DNA of 32,384 bases, taken from an uncultured Veillonellaceae bacterium (GTDB lineage: Bacteria > Bacillota > Negativicutes > Selenomonadales > Selenomonadaceae). Of this stretch, positions 1 through 6,631 are shown one piece after another. The number at the start of each line of letters is the position of its first letter. Position 1 is the stretch's first letter. The DNA lies in NCBI GenBank assembly GCA_900315575.1, contig OMZR01000011.1, positions 1 through 32,384 of the forward strand. Direction: 5' to 3'. The notes under the pieces are model-generated. The model saw nothing but the letters and a program-made list of their open reading frames with translations. It did no database searches and was not told the DNA's origin. Both the position numbers and the translations under genes were made by a program.

Positions 1-69
1 GTGCGTAACCAACTCGAAATGGATGAGCGCATGTCGGCCTTGATGCATAAGTACGACAAGGCTGACTGA
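1..69 (+). CDS. C-terminal fragment of an unknown protein (cut by window edge)
   Basis: The first base begins an open frame of 22 codons ending in TGA at 67-69, and the frame is open to the window edge. The residues are hydrophilic and helix-like (QLEMDERMSALMHKYDK), but no family is recognisable. The same frame continues after the TGA for another 38 codons to a TGA at 184-186, and that stretch also looks protein-like (IPNGEAMAVWDAMKPYM). The gene could therefore be interrupted by a stop, or a second small gene could follow. Being so short, it may not be a gene at all. Confidence 0.35.
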   Translation: MRNQLEMDERMSALMHKYDKAD

Positions 70-242
70 AAAATTTACACAAAACTATTGACAATCCCGA
101 ACGGTGAAGCAATGGCCGTCTGGGACGCGATGAAACCCTATATGATGCAAAAGGGGATTCATTATAGCGATTCGTGGCAGTGGTGATGAAGTACAACCTA
201 TAGGGGCGCAATCGCAGGGGATGGGCATCCGCAAAACAACAA
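70..242. other. Intergenic stretch with a possible 24-residue ORF
   Basis: This stretch separates the plus-strand fragment from the minus-strand flavodoxin. An ATG at 112 opens 24 codons to a TGA at 184-186, in the same frame as the upstream fragment. I see no clear ribosome site before it. A TTGACA at 88-93 has no good -10 partner. Apart from the A-rich run at 230-242, which serves the minus-strand terminator, I see nothing else. Confidence 0.3.
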
Positions 243-271
243 GCCGTGGGCAGCGATGTGCTGCCCACGGC
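232..271 (-). terminator. Intrinsic terminator of the flavodoxin operon
   Basis: A perfect 12-bp stem (243-254 with 260-271) with a 5-base loop lies 4 bases beyond the flavodoxin stop. On the minus strand it is followed by a T-rich tail (232-242). The GC-rich stem and T-rich tail are the normal layout of a Rho-independent terminator. Confidence 0.85.
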
Positions 272-275
272 TATT

Positions 276-770
276 TTAGTTCCGATTTGCTTGCGTGCTG
301 AACGTTGCGAACCGCTTTCCATACGCTTGGAAGAGCTCGCGGAAATCCGCGATGTTTCCGCTCAATCCGACCGGGCCGAGGTGGATGAACGGTTCGCCGA
401 AGGACGAGCCTCCCGAATATACTGCCATGCCGCAGCAGAGCTCGAACGTCAGGAGCTCGCTGATCGTCGTTTCGCCGCCGCCGTGGATGTACTGCTCCGT
501 CGCGAACGCGCCGCCGAGCTTGCCCGCGAGGCCGAGCCCTTTCGCGTGCGTTTCGAGCCATGCTTTCATCGTGCCGGGGAGCGATGCGAAGTACGTCGGC
601 GCGCCGAGGATCACGCCGTCCGCGTCGCGGACGAACGCCAGGTCGATGTCTTGGATGGAAAAGCACTTGGCGTCGGCATCGCCGGTCGCCTGCATCCCTT
701 CAGCGATCCAGTCCGCTGCCTGCTTCGTCGTTCCTGTCTTGGAATCGTAGATGATCGCAAAATGTTTCAT
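276..770 (-). CDS. Flavodoxin-like FMN protein
   Basis: This 164-residue protein begins MKHFAIIYDSKTGTT, a first beta strand followed by an SxTGTT phosphate-binding loop for FMN (residues 10-15), as in the flavodoxin/WrbA-type fold. The segments ILGAPTYFASLPGTMKAWLE and FATEQYIHGGGETT match the second and third flavin-contacting loops of that fold. The protein is presumably a cytoplasmic electron carrier or NAD(P)H:quinone-type reductase; the partner is unknown. The start at 770 is chosen because AGGAGG (781-787) lies 10 bases upstream, whereas the longer frame to 827 adds 19 unconserved residues. Its ATG overlaps the stop of the acetyltransferase gene in an ATGA, so the two are translationally coupled. 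A terminator follows. Confidence 0.85.
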   Translation of the reverse strand: MKHFAIIYDSKTGTTKQAADWIAEGMQATGDADAKCFSIQDIDLAFVRDADGVILGAPTYFASLPGTMKAWLETHAKGLGLAGKLGGAFATEQYIHGGGETTISELLTFELCCGMAVYSGGSSFGEPFIHLGPVGLSGNIADFRELFQAYGKRFATFSTQANRN

Positions 771-1039
771 GAAATCGAATCCTCCTCTTGCGGATGGCGC
801 TCCAGCCATGCTTTGGCGTATGTACACGTCGCCGTGACCTTGCCGCCGCGCCGGTGAATCTCTTCCACGGTCTTCGCCACGAGCTTCGAAGCGATCCCCT
901 GCCCGCGCAGCTCCGGCAGGACGACCGTGTGATAGATGTCGAAAACGCCGGGCGCGGTCTCATGGAAATCGGCATTTGCCAAGAGCTCGCCGCGCTCGTT
1001 CGTCAGATAGACGTGTTCGTCGTTCGCGTGAAATTCCAT
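767..1039 (-). CDS. Small GNAT-type N-acetyltransferase (YidJ/Acetyltransf_CG type)
   Basis: This 90-residue protein is a minimal acetyltransferase. The central VLPELRGQGIASKLV (about residues 40-54) contains the RGQGIA acetyl-CoA pyrophosphate-binding loop, followed by a helix and TCTYAKAWLERHP. That ending (a C-x-Y-A/V-x-x-[WF]-[LI] segment) is typical of the small Acetyltransf_CG family. Family members are single-domain and about 90 residues long, so it looks complete. The substrate is unknown. It has a GGGAAGTG ribosome site 7 bases before ATG. It starts 18 bases after the coiled-coil gene stop and overlaps the flavodoxin start by 4 bases, so all three genes form one operon. Confidence 0.85.
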   Translation of the reverse strand: MEFHANDEHVYLTNERGELLANADFHETAPGVFDIYHTVVLPELRGQGIASKLVAKTVEEIHRRGGKVTATCTYAKAWLERHPQEEDSIS

Positions 1040-1057
1040 GAAACGTCACTTCCCTTA

Positions 1058-2020
1058 TCATTCAGACGTCTCGGCCTGCTCGCTTCCCTTCTGTTCCTCG
1101 CGAAGCGCGTAGAATTTCTCCTGCCATGCGTCGCGCTGCTCCGTGAGCTTGTCGATGGCAGCCTGCATCTTGTCGATGCGCCCTTGATGCTTTTCGTCTG
1201 CGGCATCCACGGCGGCGCGCAGCTGCGCTTCGCCGGCGCGGCGCTCGTCGAGAATCGCCGACTGTTTTTCGTTCTCCAATTTTTCGCGAAGATTGTCGAA
1301 TTTCTCGTCGTAGCGCCCTTTGAGCACGGTCGCGTCCGTCTTCGCTTTTTCCGTTGCATCCATCAGTTTCTTCGAGAGCTCGGCTGCTTCGGCCTCTGCT
1401 TTCTCGGCGCGCTGGATGGCTGCTTGGAGCTCGGATTTTGCTTTTGCGCTTTCCTCTTCCAAGGCCGTCGCAGCTTGGAGCTCTGCGGTCGCAGAATCTA
1501 CTTTCTCTTTCAGAGCATCGACCTGCGCCTGCAACGATTCGTTGAATTTCACGAGGCGGTCTTTTTCTTCAGCGGCGGCCTCGTGTTCCTTTGCGAGTTC
1601 GTTCTCTGCTGCTTCTGCCCGTTTGGCGAGCGCGTCACGCTCTTTCGTGAGGTCGGCGAGCGCAGATTTCGCGTCCTTGGCATCTGCCGTCGCCGCGTCG
1701 GCCTTTTCCTTCAAAGAAGACATGGCCTGCTCGTTGTTTTCGATGCGGGCAATGAACTCCGCGCGGATGCGCTCTTCCGCATTGGCGTTGAGCTCCAACG
1801 ATGCGATATACGCGGTTTTGATCTGGTCGAGCAAGCTCCCGACGTTCTCAATCTCCGTCGCCCGACCCGGCAGGATGGATTTTGCCTGCGCCGTGGCGTA
1901 GGAGGTCAGCAGGACGGGAAGAATCTCGGCTTTTTTGAGCCCGCTTTCCTCGGCAATCTTGTCGAGCTGCGCGATTGTTGCGTCATCGGCACGGACAGAA
2001 AACACTTTGTCATTCGCCAT
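1058..2020 (-). CDS. KfrA-like long coiled-coil protein with N-terminal DNA-binding-type segment
   Basis: This 320-residue protein has a short N-terminal segment (FSVRADDATIAQLDKIAEESG, residues 6-26) resembling a ribbon-helix-helix strand and helix. From about residue 60 to 315 it is an almost uninterrupted Ala/Glu/Lys/Leu heptad coiled coil with no membrane segment. This architecture is like plasmid KfrA or other partition/stability accessory proteins, which bind repeats near their own promoter. The repeats at 2045-2161 fit that role. The similarity is architectural, not proven homology. ATG at 2020 is preferred (AAGGTG 7 bases upstream) over a TTG six bases earlier. It is the first gene of an operon with the acetyltransferase and flavodoxin. 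A cytoplasmic structural coiled coil is the alternative. Confidence 0.6.
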   Translation of the reverse strand: MANDKVFSVRADDATIAQLDKIAEESGLKKAEILPVLLTSYATAQAKSILPGRATEIENVGSLLDQIKTAYIASLELNANAEERIRAEFIARIENNEQAMSSLKEKADAATADAKDAKSALADLTKERDALAKRAEAAENELAKEHEAAAEEKDRLVKFNESLQAQVDALKEKVDSATAELQAATALEEESAKAKSELQAAIQRAEKAEAEAAELSKKLMDATEKAKTDATVLKGRYDEKFDNLREKLENEKQSAILDERRAGEAQLRAAVDAADEKHQGRIDKMQAAIDKLTEQRDAWQEKFYALREEQKGSEQAETSE

Positions 2021-2044
2021 CTGCAATCACCTTTTCTCAAATTA

Positions 2045-2161
2045 TGTCTACGTTTACAATACTTACAAATTGTCTACATCATCAAGATAGCATAGAATAT
2101 ATAAAAAATCAATATTTTTATATTGTCTACGTTTACAAAACATTGTAGACGTTATGTAAAC
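2045..2161. repeat. Cluster of TGTAAACGTAGACA-type sites around a promoter (operator or iteron candidate)
   Basis: The 15-base word TGTCTACGTTTACAA occurs exactly twice (2045-2059 and 2124-2138). A partial copy (TTGTCTACATC) lies at 2070-2080, and an inverted, slightly expanded copy (TTGTAGACGTTATGTAAACA) at 2143-2162. The copies lie on both sides of the minus-strand promoter at 2084-2112. The arrangement suits autoregulation by the adjacent coiled-coil protein. It could alternatively be a centromere-like partition site or replication iterons. Confidence 0.6.
2084..2112 (-). promoter_or_regulatory. Promoter of the coiled-coil/acetyltransferase/flavodoxin operon
   Basis: Read on the minus strand, TTGATT (2107-2112) and TATCTT (2084-2089) are separated by exactly 17 bases. 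The promoter lies 64 bases upstream of the ATG in an AT-rich stretch, bracketed by the repeated TGTAAACGTAGACA sites. Confidence 0.6.
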
Positions 2162-2196
2162 AAAAAAAAACGACCGGCATGGAATCATGCCGGTCG
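2162..2196 (-). terminator. Intrinsic terminator after the polymerase accessory gene
   Basis: A perfect 10-bp GC-rich stem (2171-2180 with 2187-2196) and 6-base loop are followed on the minus strand by a run of nine T. The minus-strand gene ending at 2185 runs into the stem, so the stop codon lies within the hairpin. Confidence 0.9.
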
Positions 2197-2388
2197 CAGT
2201 GGTTCTTGGGGGGCTTCGGTGGCGTCGGGTGGCAGCTTGGCGTTGTCCTCGCCGGCGACTTCGTTGCCGTTCGCGTTGTACCGCGCTTCATGCTCGCGCT
2301 CTTTTTCGCGCAGGAGCTCCCGCAGCCCCGGCAGTGCGTCGAAGGGCTGGAAGATTTTTGCGCGGTTCCACGGTCTCTTGATTGCCAT
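2185..2388 (-). CDS. Small basic/acidic protein downstream of the Y-family polymerase (unknown)
   Basis: This 67-residue protein starts MAIKRPWNRAKIFQPFDALPG, followed by a charged helix (LREKEREHEARY) and an acidic, proline-rich tail. I do not recognise a named family. Its position, after the Y-family polymerase and before the terminator, parallels the small accessory genes (YolD-like) that commonly follow UvrX/UmuC-type genes in Firmicutes. No YolD signature is visible. The start at 2388 is supported by GGAGG 11-12 bases upstream. It overlaps the frame of the polymerase C-terminus by about 100 bases because the polymerase frame lacks the expected stop. Confidence 0.55.
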   Translation of the reverse strand: MAIKRPWNRAKIFQPFDALPGLRELLREKEREHEARYNANGNEVAGEDNAKLPPDATEAPQEPLRPA

Positions 2389-3654
2389 AGGCTTTGTGTC
2401 CTCCAATCTGTTCGTTGCGCGCGCGCCGCGTGGCGGCGGCGAGGAGGTCGGTCGCCCGCAGTAGCGCGTTCTTCCCAAATCTTTGATGAAGTGCGAGCGT
2501 CGTCTGCTGGCGTGCGCGTTCCCGCGTCTCTGCTTCTGGCGGTGCAAAGAGCGAGAGCTCCTGCCGCGCTTCCGGCTCGACATGGTTCGCACAGAGCAGG
2601 ATGCGGCGGATGGGGTGGCCGGTCAGGACAATGCGTTCGTATAATGTTTTGAGCGCGTCCGTGATGACGGAGCTCGCGTTCGTCGTCGTATCGAGGCGGA
2701 CGGTGCCGGAGGCCGGCGGCAGGAAGAAATCGGGACGCGCGCTGTAGACGACGGCGAGCGTAACGGACGCGGTGACAACGTGGCGCGACGTGAGATTCAG
2801 GGCGAGCTGGTTGGCCATTTCGACGAGCACGACGCGCGCCTCGCTATAGCTGTAGTCGCGCAGGAGGACTTGCCCCTCGGAGACCGATTGCGTCTCGGGA
2901 CGGTACGCATGGATCTCGGCAATCGTCGTCGGCTCGCGTCCCCATGCGTGATCGTACAGGAGGTAGCCGTCGATGCCGAACGCTTTGCGGATAGTCTTGT
3001 ATGGTGCGTGCGCGATGTCGCCCATCGTGCGCAGCCCCATGCGAAGCAGCCGTCGTTCGATGCCATGGCCGATGCGCCAGAAGTCCGTGAGCGGCGTGTG
3101 ATCCAAGAGCGTCGCGCGAAACGTTGCCTCGTCAAGCGCGCCGATGCGGTCAGGCGCGTGCTTCGCCGTGATGTCGAGCGCGATTTTTGCAAGATAGAGA
3201 TTCGTCCCGATGCCGCACGTCGCCGGCAGGCCGAGGCGGCGCTCGATCTCGCCGAGCAGGAAGCGCGCCATCTCACGAGGCGTCTTTCGGTACATCGCCG
3301 TGTAGCCGGTGATGTACCGAAAGACGCCTCATCGACGGAGTAGACGAAGATGTCTTCCTTGCAAAAGTAATCAAGGTAGATGCTGTAAATTTCGGCAGCG
3401 TAGTTCAGGTAGAGCTGCATCCGTGGTGTCGCCATGATGTAACGGAAGCGCGCGGGAATCTCGAAGACGCGGCAACGGTTGCGCACGCCCTTCGCTTTCA
3501 GCGACGGCGACACGGCGAGGCAGATCGTCCCGCGCCCGCGCGCTGCATCCGCGACCACGAGATCGGTCGTCATCGGATCAAGCCCGCGCATCACGCACTC
3601 GCACGAGGCGTAGAATGACTTGAGGTCTATGATGAGATAGCTTCGATTTTCCAA
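2288..3654 (-). pseudogene. Y-family DNA polymerase (UvrX/UmuC-like), frameshifted
   Basis: Two frames together give one Y-family translesion polymerase. The N-terminal frame begins at a TTG (3652-3654) with GGAGGTG 7 bases upstream and carries YLIIDLKSFYASCE (first catalytic Asp), the fingers and IFVYSVDEA. The C-terminal frame begins ITGYTAMYRKTPREMA and contains the thumb (GIGTNLYLAKIALDI, WRIGHGIERRLLRMG) and little-finger domain. The shift falls exactly where family members read YSVDE(V)FID(V)TGY. There GAG and ATC are separated by 14 rather than 12 bases, and the segment is a reverse-complement copy of the bases just downstream (3277-3296 versus 3311-3330). The D-E of the active site is kept but the reading frame is lost, so no full-length enzyme is expected. 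The C-terminus also runs past the usual GGHKA end. A sequencing or assembly fold-back error is the alternative. Confidence 0.85.
3277..3330. repeat. Perfect 20-bp inverted repeat inside the polymerase gene
   Basis: The arms 3277-3296 and 3311-3330 are exact reverse complements. The 14-base centre can extend the stem by a further three pairs (3298-3300 with 3307-3309). The repeat spans the frameshift of the Y-family polymerase, and one arm replaces the codons expected for the conserved FID. Confidence 0.95.
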
Positions 3655-3697
3655 TGTGCTGCACCTCCATCGCATTTTGCTGTTTTTAGTGATACAT

Positions 3698-3726
3698 ATT
3701 TTATCATTACTTTATCAAATATGCAA
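3698..3726 (-). promoter_or_regulatory. Promoter of the Y-family polymerase gene
   Basis: On the minus strand TTGCAT (3721-3726) and TAAAAT (3698-3703) are spaced by 17 bases, 44 bases upstream of the TTG start. The surrounding 3680-3790 is strongly AT-rich. Just upstream, two TATCGCAA words (minus strand, about 3736-3765) repeat in the same orientation and could bind a regulator or be part of a recombination site. Confidence 0.6.
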
Positions 3727-3790
3727 TTTAATTCATTGCGATAAGAATATAAATCAGACTTTGCGATAGAAATGCAAAATATAAGTATAG

Positions 3791-4369
3791 TTATCGTGGA
3801 TTGATGATAACGCCAGAGGCCCGCAGCCATGTGTAAATGGTATTCCGGCTGCATCCGCATACGCGGGCAAGCTCGGAAACGGAACGGATGTCTCGCCACT
3901 GGTATCTTTCCACGAGTTCCTGCCAGTTGGACGGTTTCGGTTTTTGCTTGCGTCCTCGATAGACGCCGCGCGCTTTGGCGAGCGCGATTCCTTCTTTTTG
4001 GCGCTCCAGCATGATTTTCCGCTCGAATGTTGCGATGGCTGCGAAGAGCGTCATCGCCAGTTCTCCGGCTGGCGTTGTTGTGTCGAAGTTTTCTTTGAGC
4101 GAGACGACTTGCACGCCCTTGTTCTTCAATTTTTGAACGATGTCGAGCAGGTCTTTCGTGCTGCGCGCGAGACGCGAGAACTCCGAGACATAGATCGTGT
4201 CACCTTCGCGAGCAAAGTCGATCATTTTTTGGAGCTCTGGGCGCTCTGTGTTTTTGCCGGATAGCTTGTCGATGAATGTCCGCTCGACCCCGACCTTTTC
4301 CTGAAGCTCGACGACTTGCCGCTCTTCATGTTGCTCGACCGTTGAGACGCGAACGTACCCGATTTTCAT
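3791..4369 (-). CDS. Serine recombinase (Tn3-type resolvase/invertase family)
   Basis: This 192-residue protein has the usual resolvase length. The catalytic domain opens with IGYVRVSTVEQ, with the nucleophile at Ser9 and Arg7 beside it. SEFSRLARS (63-70) supplies the further active-site arginines, and LAMTLFAAIATFERKIMLERQKEGIALAKARG is the characteristic long E-helix. A C-terminal helix-turn-helix (SVSELARVCGCSRNTIYTWL, about 163-182) binds the crossover site. It cuts and rejoins DNA through a Ser-DNA link and probably resolves plasmid or transposon multimers or inverts a segment. GGAGGG lies 7 bases before ATG. No transposase of a Tn3 element is adjacent, so a plasmid or element resolvase is more likely. 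Its res site may lie in the flanking AT-rich DNA. Confidence 0.93.
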   Translation of the reverse strand: MKIGYVRVSTVEQHEERQVVELQEKVGVERTFIDKLSGKNTERPELQKMIDFAREGDTIYVSEFSRLARSTKDLLDIVQKLKNKGVQVVSLKENFDTTTPAGELAMTLFAAIATFERKIMLERQKEGIALAKARGVYRGRKQKPKPSNWQELVERYQWRDIRSVSELARVCGCSRNTIYTWLRASGVIINPR

Positions 4370-4650
4370 GGTGTTTCCCTCCTGCCCGTGTAAATGAATC
4401 CTAGATGATGATTGCTAGTTTGTCAAAAAATGATTTTTGAACACTTTTGACTATGAAAATGGCACGTTCCAAAACTGCTCATTTGGAGCGTGCCCTATTT
4501 TCACAAAAGGATCATCCCTGCTTTTGGAAAGTGCAGGTTGTAAATTATTGTCATTTTTATTATAGCGCATAAAATCGCTTGCGTAAATATTGTATTAAGT
4601 CAATGAACATGGTATAATATAGACAGACGATAAAAGAAGGGAGCCGGCCT
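4370..4650. promoter_or_regulatory. Divergent intergenic region with a strong hairpin
   Basis: This 281-base AT-rich gap lies between the resolvase (minus) and the ribbon-helix-helix-like gene (plus). It holds a 13-bp stem with one mismatch (4461-4473 with 4482-4494, 8-base loop), flanked by GAAAAT and ATTTTC, which extend the symmetry. The hairpin is between two diverging genes, so it is not an obvious end-of-gene terminator. A recombination site, a short untranslated RNA terminator or a transcriptional insulator are possible. The plus-strand promoter is at 4590-4618. Confidence 0.5.
4590..4618 (+). promoter_or_regulatory. Promoter of the 4651-5698 gene pair
   Basis: TTGTAT (4590-4595) and a consensus TATAAT (4613-4618) are 17 bases apart. 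The start codon lies 32 bases beyond, after an AGAAGGGAG ribosome site. Confidence 0.75.
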
Positions 4651-5106
4651 ATGACTTCGACGGAGAATGATGTCCTGAGCATCCGCGTGCGCGGTGACAT
4701 CAAACAGCTTTTCTACGAGCTGTCGAAACGAAACCAGATGACGCAGAACGAAATGTTCACGAAGCTCCTCCAGCAATACCAGGCAGGCAAGGACGGGAAA
4801 CGCTTCGTTGACTTGCAGCGCGCGCACGAGCAGCTGACGGCCACCTGCCAGTTGCTCGAAAAGCAGCTGTTCGACGTGTTCACGGAGTACAATGATTCCC
4901 TGCAAGCCATCCAGAATGAAAGCGGCGATGCCGTCAAACTGGAAGAACAGAATCGGAAACTGCAAGCGCTCGTCCTCGAACAACAGGATCAGCTGCGCGA
5001 AAAGGATCATGTGATTCAAGAACAGAAAGAGCTGCTGGATTATTTGACCGTCGAGGTCGAAAAGATGATGAACAGCGGACAGGAGGACGACGATGGAAAT
5101 TCATAG
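4651..5106 (+). CDS. Small protein with ribbon-helix-helix-like N-terminus and coiled coil
   Basis: This 151-residue protein starts VLSIRVRGDIKQLFYELSKRNQMTQNEMFTKLLQQY (residues 8-43), a beta strand plus two helices as in ribbon-helix-helix DNA-binding proteins. Residues 50-140 are a coiled coil (QLLEKQLFDVF, LEEQNRKLQALVLEQQDQL), and the tail is acidic. It is a smaller analogue of the coiled-coil protein at 1058-2020. A role in segregation or regulation of the element is plausible but not shown. AGAAGGGAG lies 7 bases before ATG. It overlaps the next gene by 14 bases. Confidence 0.65.
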   Translation: MTSTENDVLSIRVRGDIKQLFYELSKRNQMTQNEMFTKLLQQYQAGKDGKRFVDLQRAHEQLTATCQLLEKQLFDVFTEYNDSLQAIQNESGDAVKLEEQNRKLQALVLEQQDQLREKDHVIQEQKELLDYLTVEVEKMMNSGQEDDDGNS

Positions 5107-5698
5107 CATTTACGACGTTGCGAAACTTTTGAGCACCGCCGCCGTCTCCGAACAATATTCCGTCGCGACGGTCAACGTGCTCGACGCGTGCAAAAAAGGA
5201 CGTCTCACCGAAGACGAGGCCGTTCTCACGAGCGTTGGCTGGCTCATCACGCCGGAAGGTGCTGCGCGCCTCTGGTCGCATCGCAACACGATTGAAAGCA
5301 TCGTCACAGATGCCTTGATGGGGAAAACGTGGCCGAAGGAACAGGCCGTCGAAGAAGCCCGGCAGACGATCCTTCCCCTCCTGAGCATCGAGCGCAAGCG
5401 CCATTTCGTCCTTTCCATGAAACATGCCCGCAAGATGCTGATCGAGTTCAAGGACAAGACGCTCGCGGTCTATAGCGATGCGGAAGACGATGCATCGTTC
5501 CATGTGGCGCACGTCGAGCCCATCGAAAAAACGACGCTCTACACCTGCCCGCGCGGCAGGGAGGGCGAGGTGTATCGCGAAATCTACGATACGCCCTACG
5601 AAGCCGAGCAGCGCATCCGCTCGTTCGACGACGAACCCGGCTGGTCAAAGTACGCAAAGGAATGTAACGTAACAGAACTCCTTGGCGAGCACATCTGA
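5093..5698 (+). CDS. Protein of unknown function coupled to the coiled-coil gene
   Basis: This 201-residue soluble protein is not recognised. The N-terminal 60 residues (SIYDVAKLLSTAAVSEQYSV ... GWLITPEGAARLW) look like a winged-helix or excisionase-type region that chooses between two states. The middle is helical and charged, and the C-terminal half (TTLYTCPRGREGEVYREIYDT) is strand-rich. AGGAGG sits 6 bases before the ATG, inside the preceding gene, and the 14-base overlap implies coupled translation. A terminator follows. Being paired with a ribbon-helix-helix-like protein suggests a regulatory or partition pair, or possibly a toxin-antitoxin-like unit. Confidence 0.6.
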   Translation: MEIHSIYDVAKLLSTAAVSEQYSVATVNVLDACKKGRLTEDEAVLTSVGWLITPEGAARLWSHRNTIESIVTDALMGKTWPKEQAVEEARQTILPLLSIERKRHFVLSMKHARKMLIEFKDKTLAVYSDAEDDASFHVAHVEPIEKTTLYTCPRGREGEVYREIYDTPYEAEQRIRSFDDEPGWSKYAKECNVTELLGEHI

Positions 5699-5704
5699 AA
5701 CAAC

Positions 5705-5751
5705 ATCGCCGGTCGCGTGACTGTCGAAAAGACAGCAGCGCGACCGGCGAT
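5705..5751. terminator. Bidirectional terminator between the plus gene pair and ssb
   Basis: A 13-bp perfect stem (5705-5717 with 5739-5751) encloses a second small stem (CTGTC/GACAG). It begins 6 bases after the plus-strand stop, with a moderately T-rich tail. It also lies downstream of the converging minus-strand ssb. Confidence 0.75.
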
Positions 5752-5764
5752 TTCTGCGTTTGGG

Positions 5765-5781
5765 TGAATCAGACTGATTCA
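5765..5781. repeat. 17-base palindrome downstream of ssb
   Basis: TGAATCAG and CTGATTCA form an 8-1-8 perfect palindrome, followed by an imperfect TGCATAA...TTGCA symmetry (5784-5806). The site lies between the ssb stop and the GC-rich terminator. It may be a protein-binding or recombination site. It has no T-run of its own. Confidence 0.5.
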
Positions 5782-5806
5782 ACTGCATAAGTGTTATTAA
5801 GTTGCA

Positions 5807-6169
5807 TCAGAATGGCACTTCTTCGTCTTCGACTTCTGCGCGCGCTTCCCTTCCGCCAGCGGCGGCGAGGAAATCGACGTCTTCCGCGACGATTTCCGTG
5901 ATGTAGCGCTTGCTTCCGTCCTTCGCATCATAGCTGCGCACTTGCAGCCGTCCTTTGACGCCGACGAGATGGCCTTTCGCGATGTGCTCGTTGCACGATT
6001 CGCCCTGCGCGCCCCAAACGACGATGGGGAAGAAATCCGCTTGCGGTTCTCCTTCCCGCGCGAACCGGCGTTTGACCGCGAGATCGAACGTGGCGACCGG
6101 CTTCCCGCTTTTCGTGAAGCGCAGCGTGACGTCCTTTGCCAGACGTCCGACGAGATTGACGTTGTTCAT
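5807..6169 (-). CDS. ssb: Single-stranded DNA-binding protein
   Basis: This 120-residue OB-fold protein begins MNNVNLVGRLAKDVTLRFTKSGKPVATFDLAV. It contains WGAQGESCNEHIAKGHLVGVKGRLQVRSY and ends in EVEDEEVPF, the acidic tip through which SSB recruits partner proteins. It is shorter than chromosomal SSBs (about 140-175 residues) because the disordered linker is almost absent. That is common for phage and plasmid copies. It coats single-stranded DNA in replication or conjugal transfer. AAGGGGAACTAC precedes ATG. It starts 12 bases after the M23 peptidase stop and is the last gene of the minus-strand group that starts near 6957. Confidence 0.95.
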   Translation of the reverse strand: MNNVNLVGRLAKDVTLRFTKSGKPVATFDLAVKRRFAREGEPQADFFPIVVWGAQGESCNEHIAKGHLVGVKGRLQVRSYDAKDGSKRYITEIVAEDVDFLAAAGGREARAEVEDEEVPF

Positions 6170-6181
6170 GTAGTTCCCCTT

Positions 6182-6631
6182 TCAAAACAGATCCATCGGA
6201 TCGGCATAGGCATAGCCGTCTTCCGTTGGAACGATATACTCCAGATGCAGATGCGGGCCGGTCGCGTTTCCCGTGCTGCCGACCGTGCCGATCACCTGCC
6301 CGGCCTCGACCGCTTCGCCATCGCAGACGAAGACCGCGCTGCAATGCGCGTAGCGCGTGAACGTGTCGCCGTCCGCATGATAGACGAGTACCTGATTCCC
6401 GTAGCCGTCGCCGAAATCGCCGGCGGCTGTCACAATGCCAGGAAAGAGCGCCGAGATGCCGACGCCCTGCGGATAGCCGAGATCGACGCCGGCATGGAAA
6501 CGCCAGTCGCCAGAAATCGGATGCACGCGCCATCCAAACGGCGACGTCACCGGCAGCTCCGCAGCGCCCGCCGAATCAATCGCGCCCACCACGAGCAGCG
6601 CGGACAAAACGATTGACCGCAGCACTTTCAT
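6182..6631 (-). CDS. Secreted M23 (LytM-type) zinc metallopeptidase
   Basis: This 149-residue protein has a signal peptide (MKVLRSIVLSALLVVGAIDSAGA, cleaved near residue 23), followed by a bare M23 domain. SPFGWRVHP leads to FHAGVDLG (His46, Asp50 as zinc ligands), YAHCS (His96, active-site base) and GPHLHLEY (His127, His129). It should cut peptidoglycan cross-bridge peptides outside the membrane. On mobile elements such enzymes often open the wall for DNA transfer. The start at 6631 is chosen because of the signal peptide and the ATGA overlap with the upstream membrane-protein gene; the longer frame to 6994 is a shadow of that gene. No lysozyme or SH3 domain is attached. Confidence 0.9.
   Translation of the reverse strand: MKVLRSIVLSALLVVGAIDSAGAAELPVTSPFGWRVHPISGDWRFHAGVDLGYPQGVGISALFPGIVTAAGDFGDGYGNQVLVYHADGDTFTRYAHCSAVFVCDGEAVEAGQVIGTVGSTGNATGPHLHLEYIVPTEDGYAYADPMDLF

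Noticed and set aside
788..2095. 435-codon plus-strand ORF
   Set aside because: It runs antisense to three minus-strand genes with good starts, and its Cys/Leu/Phe-rich composition is typical of a shadow.
3277..3330. Programmed frameshift in the polymerase gene
   Set aside because: No slippery heptamer precedes the hairpin. The hairpin itself replaces conserved codons, so a mutation explains it better.
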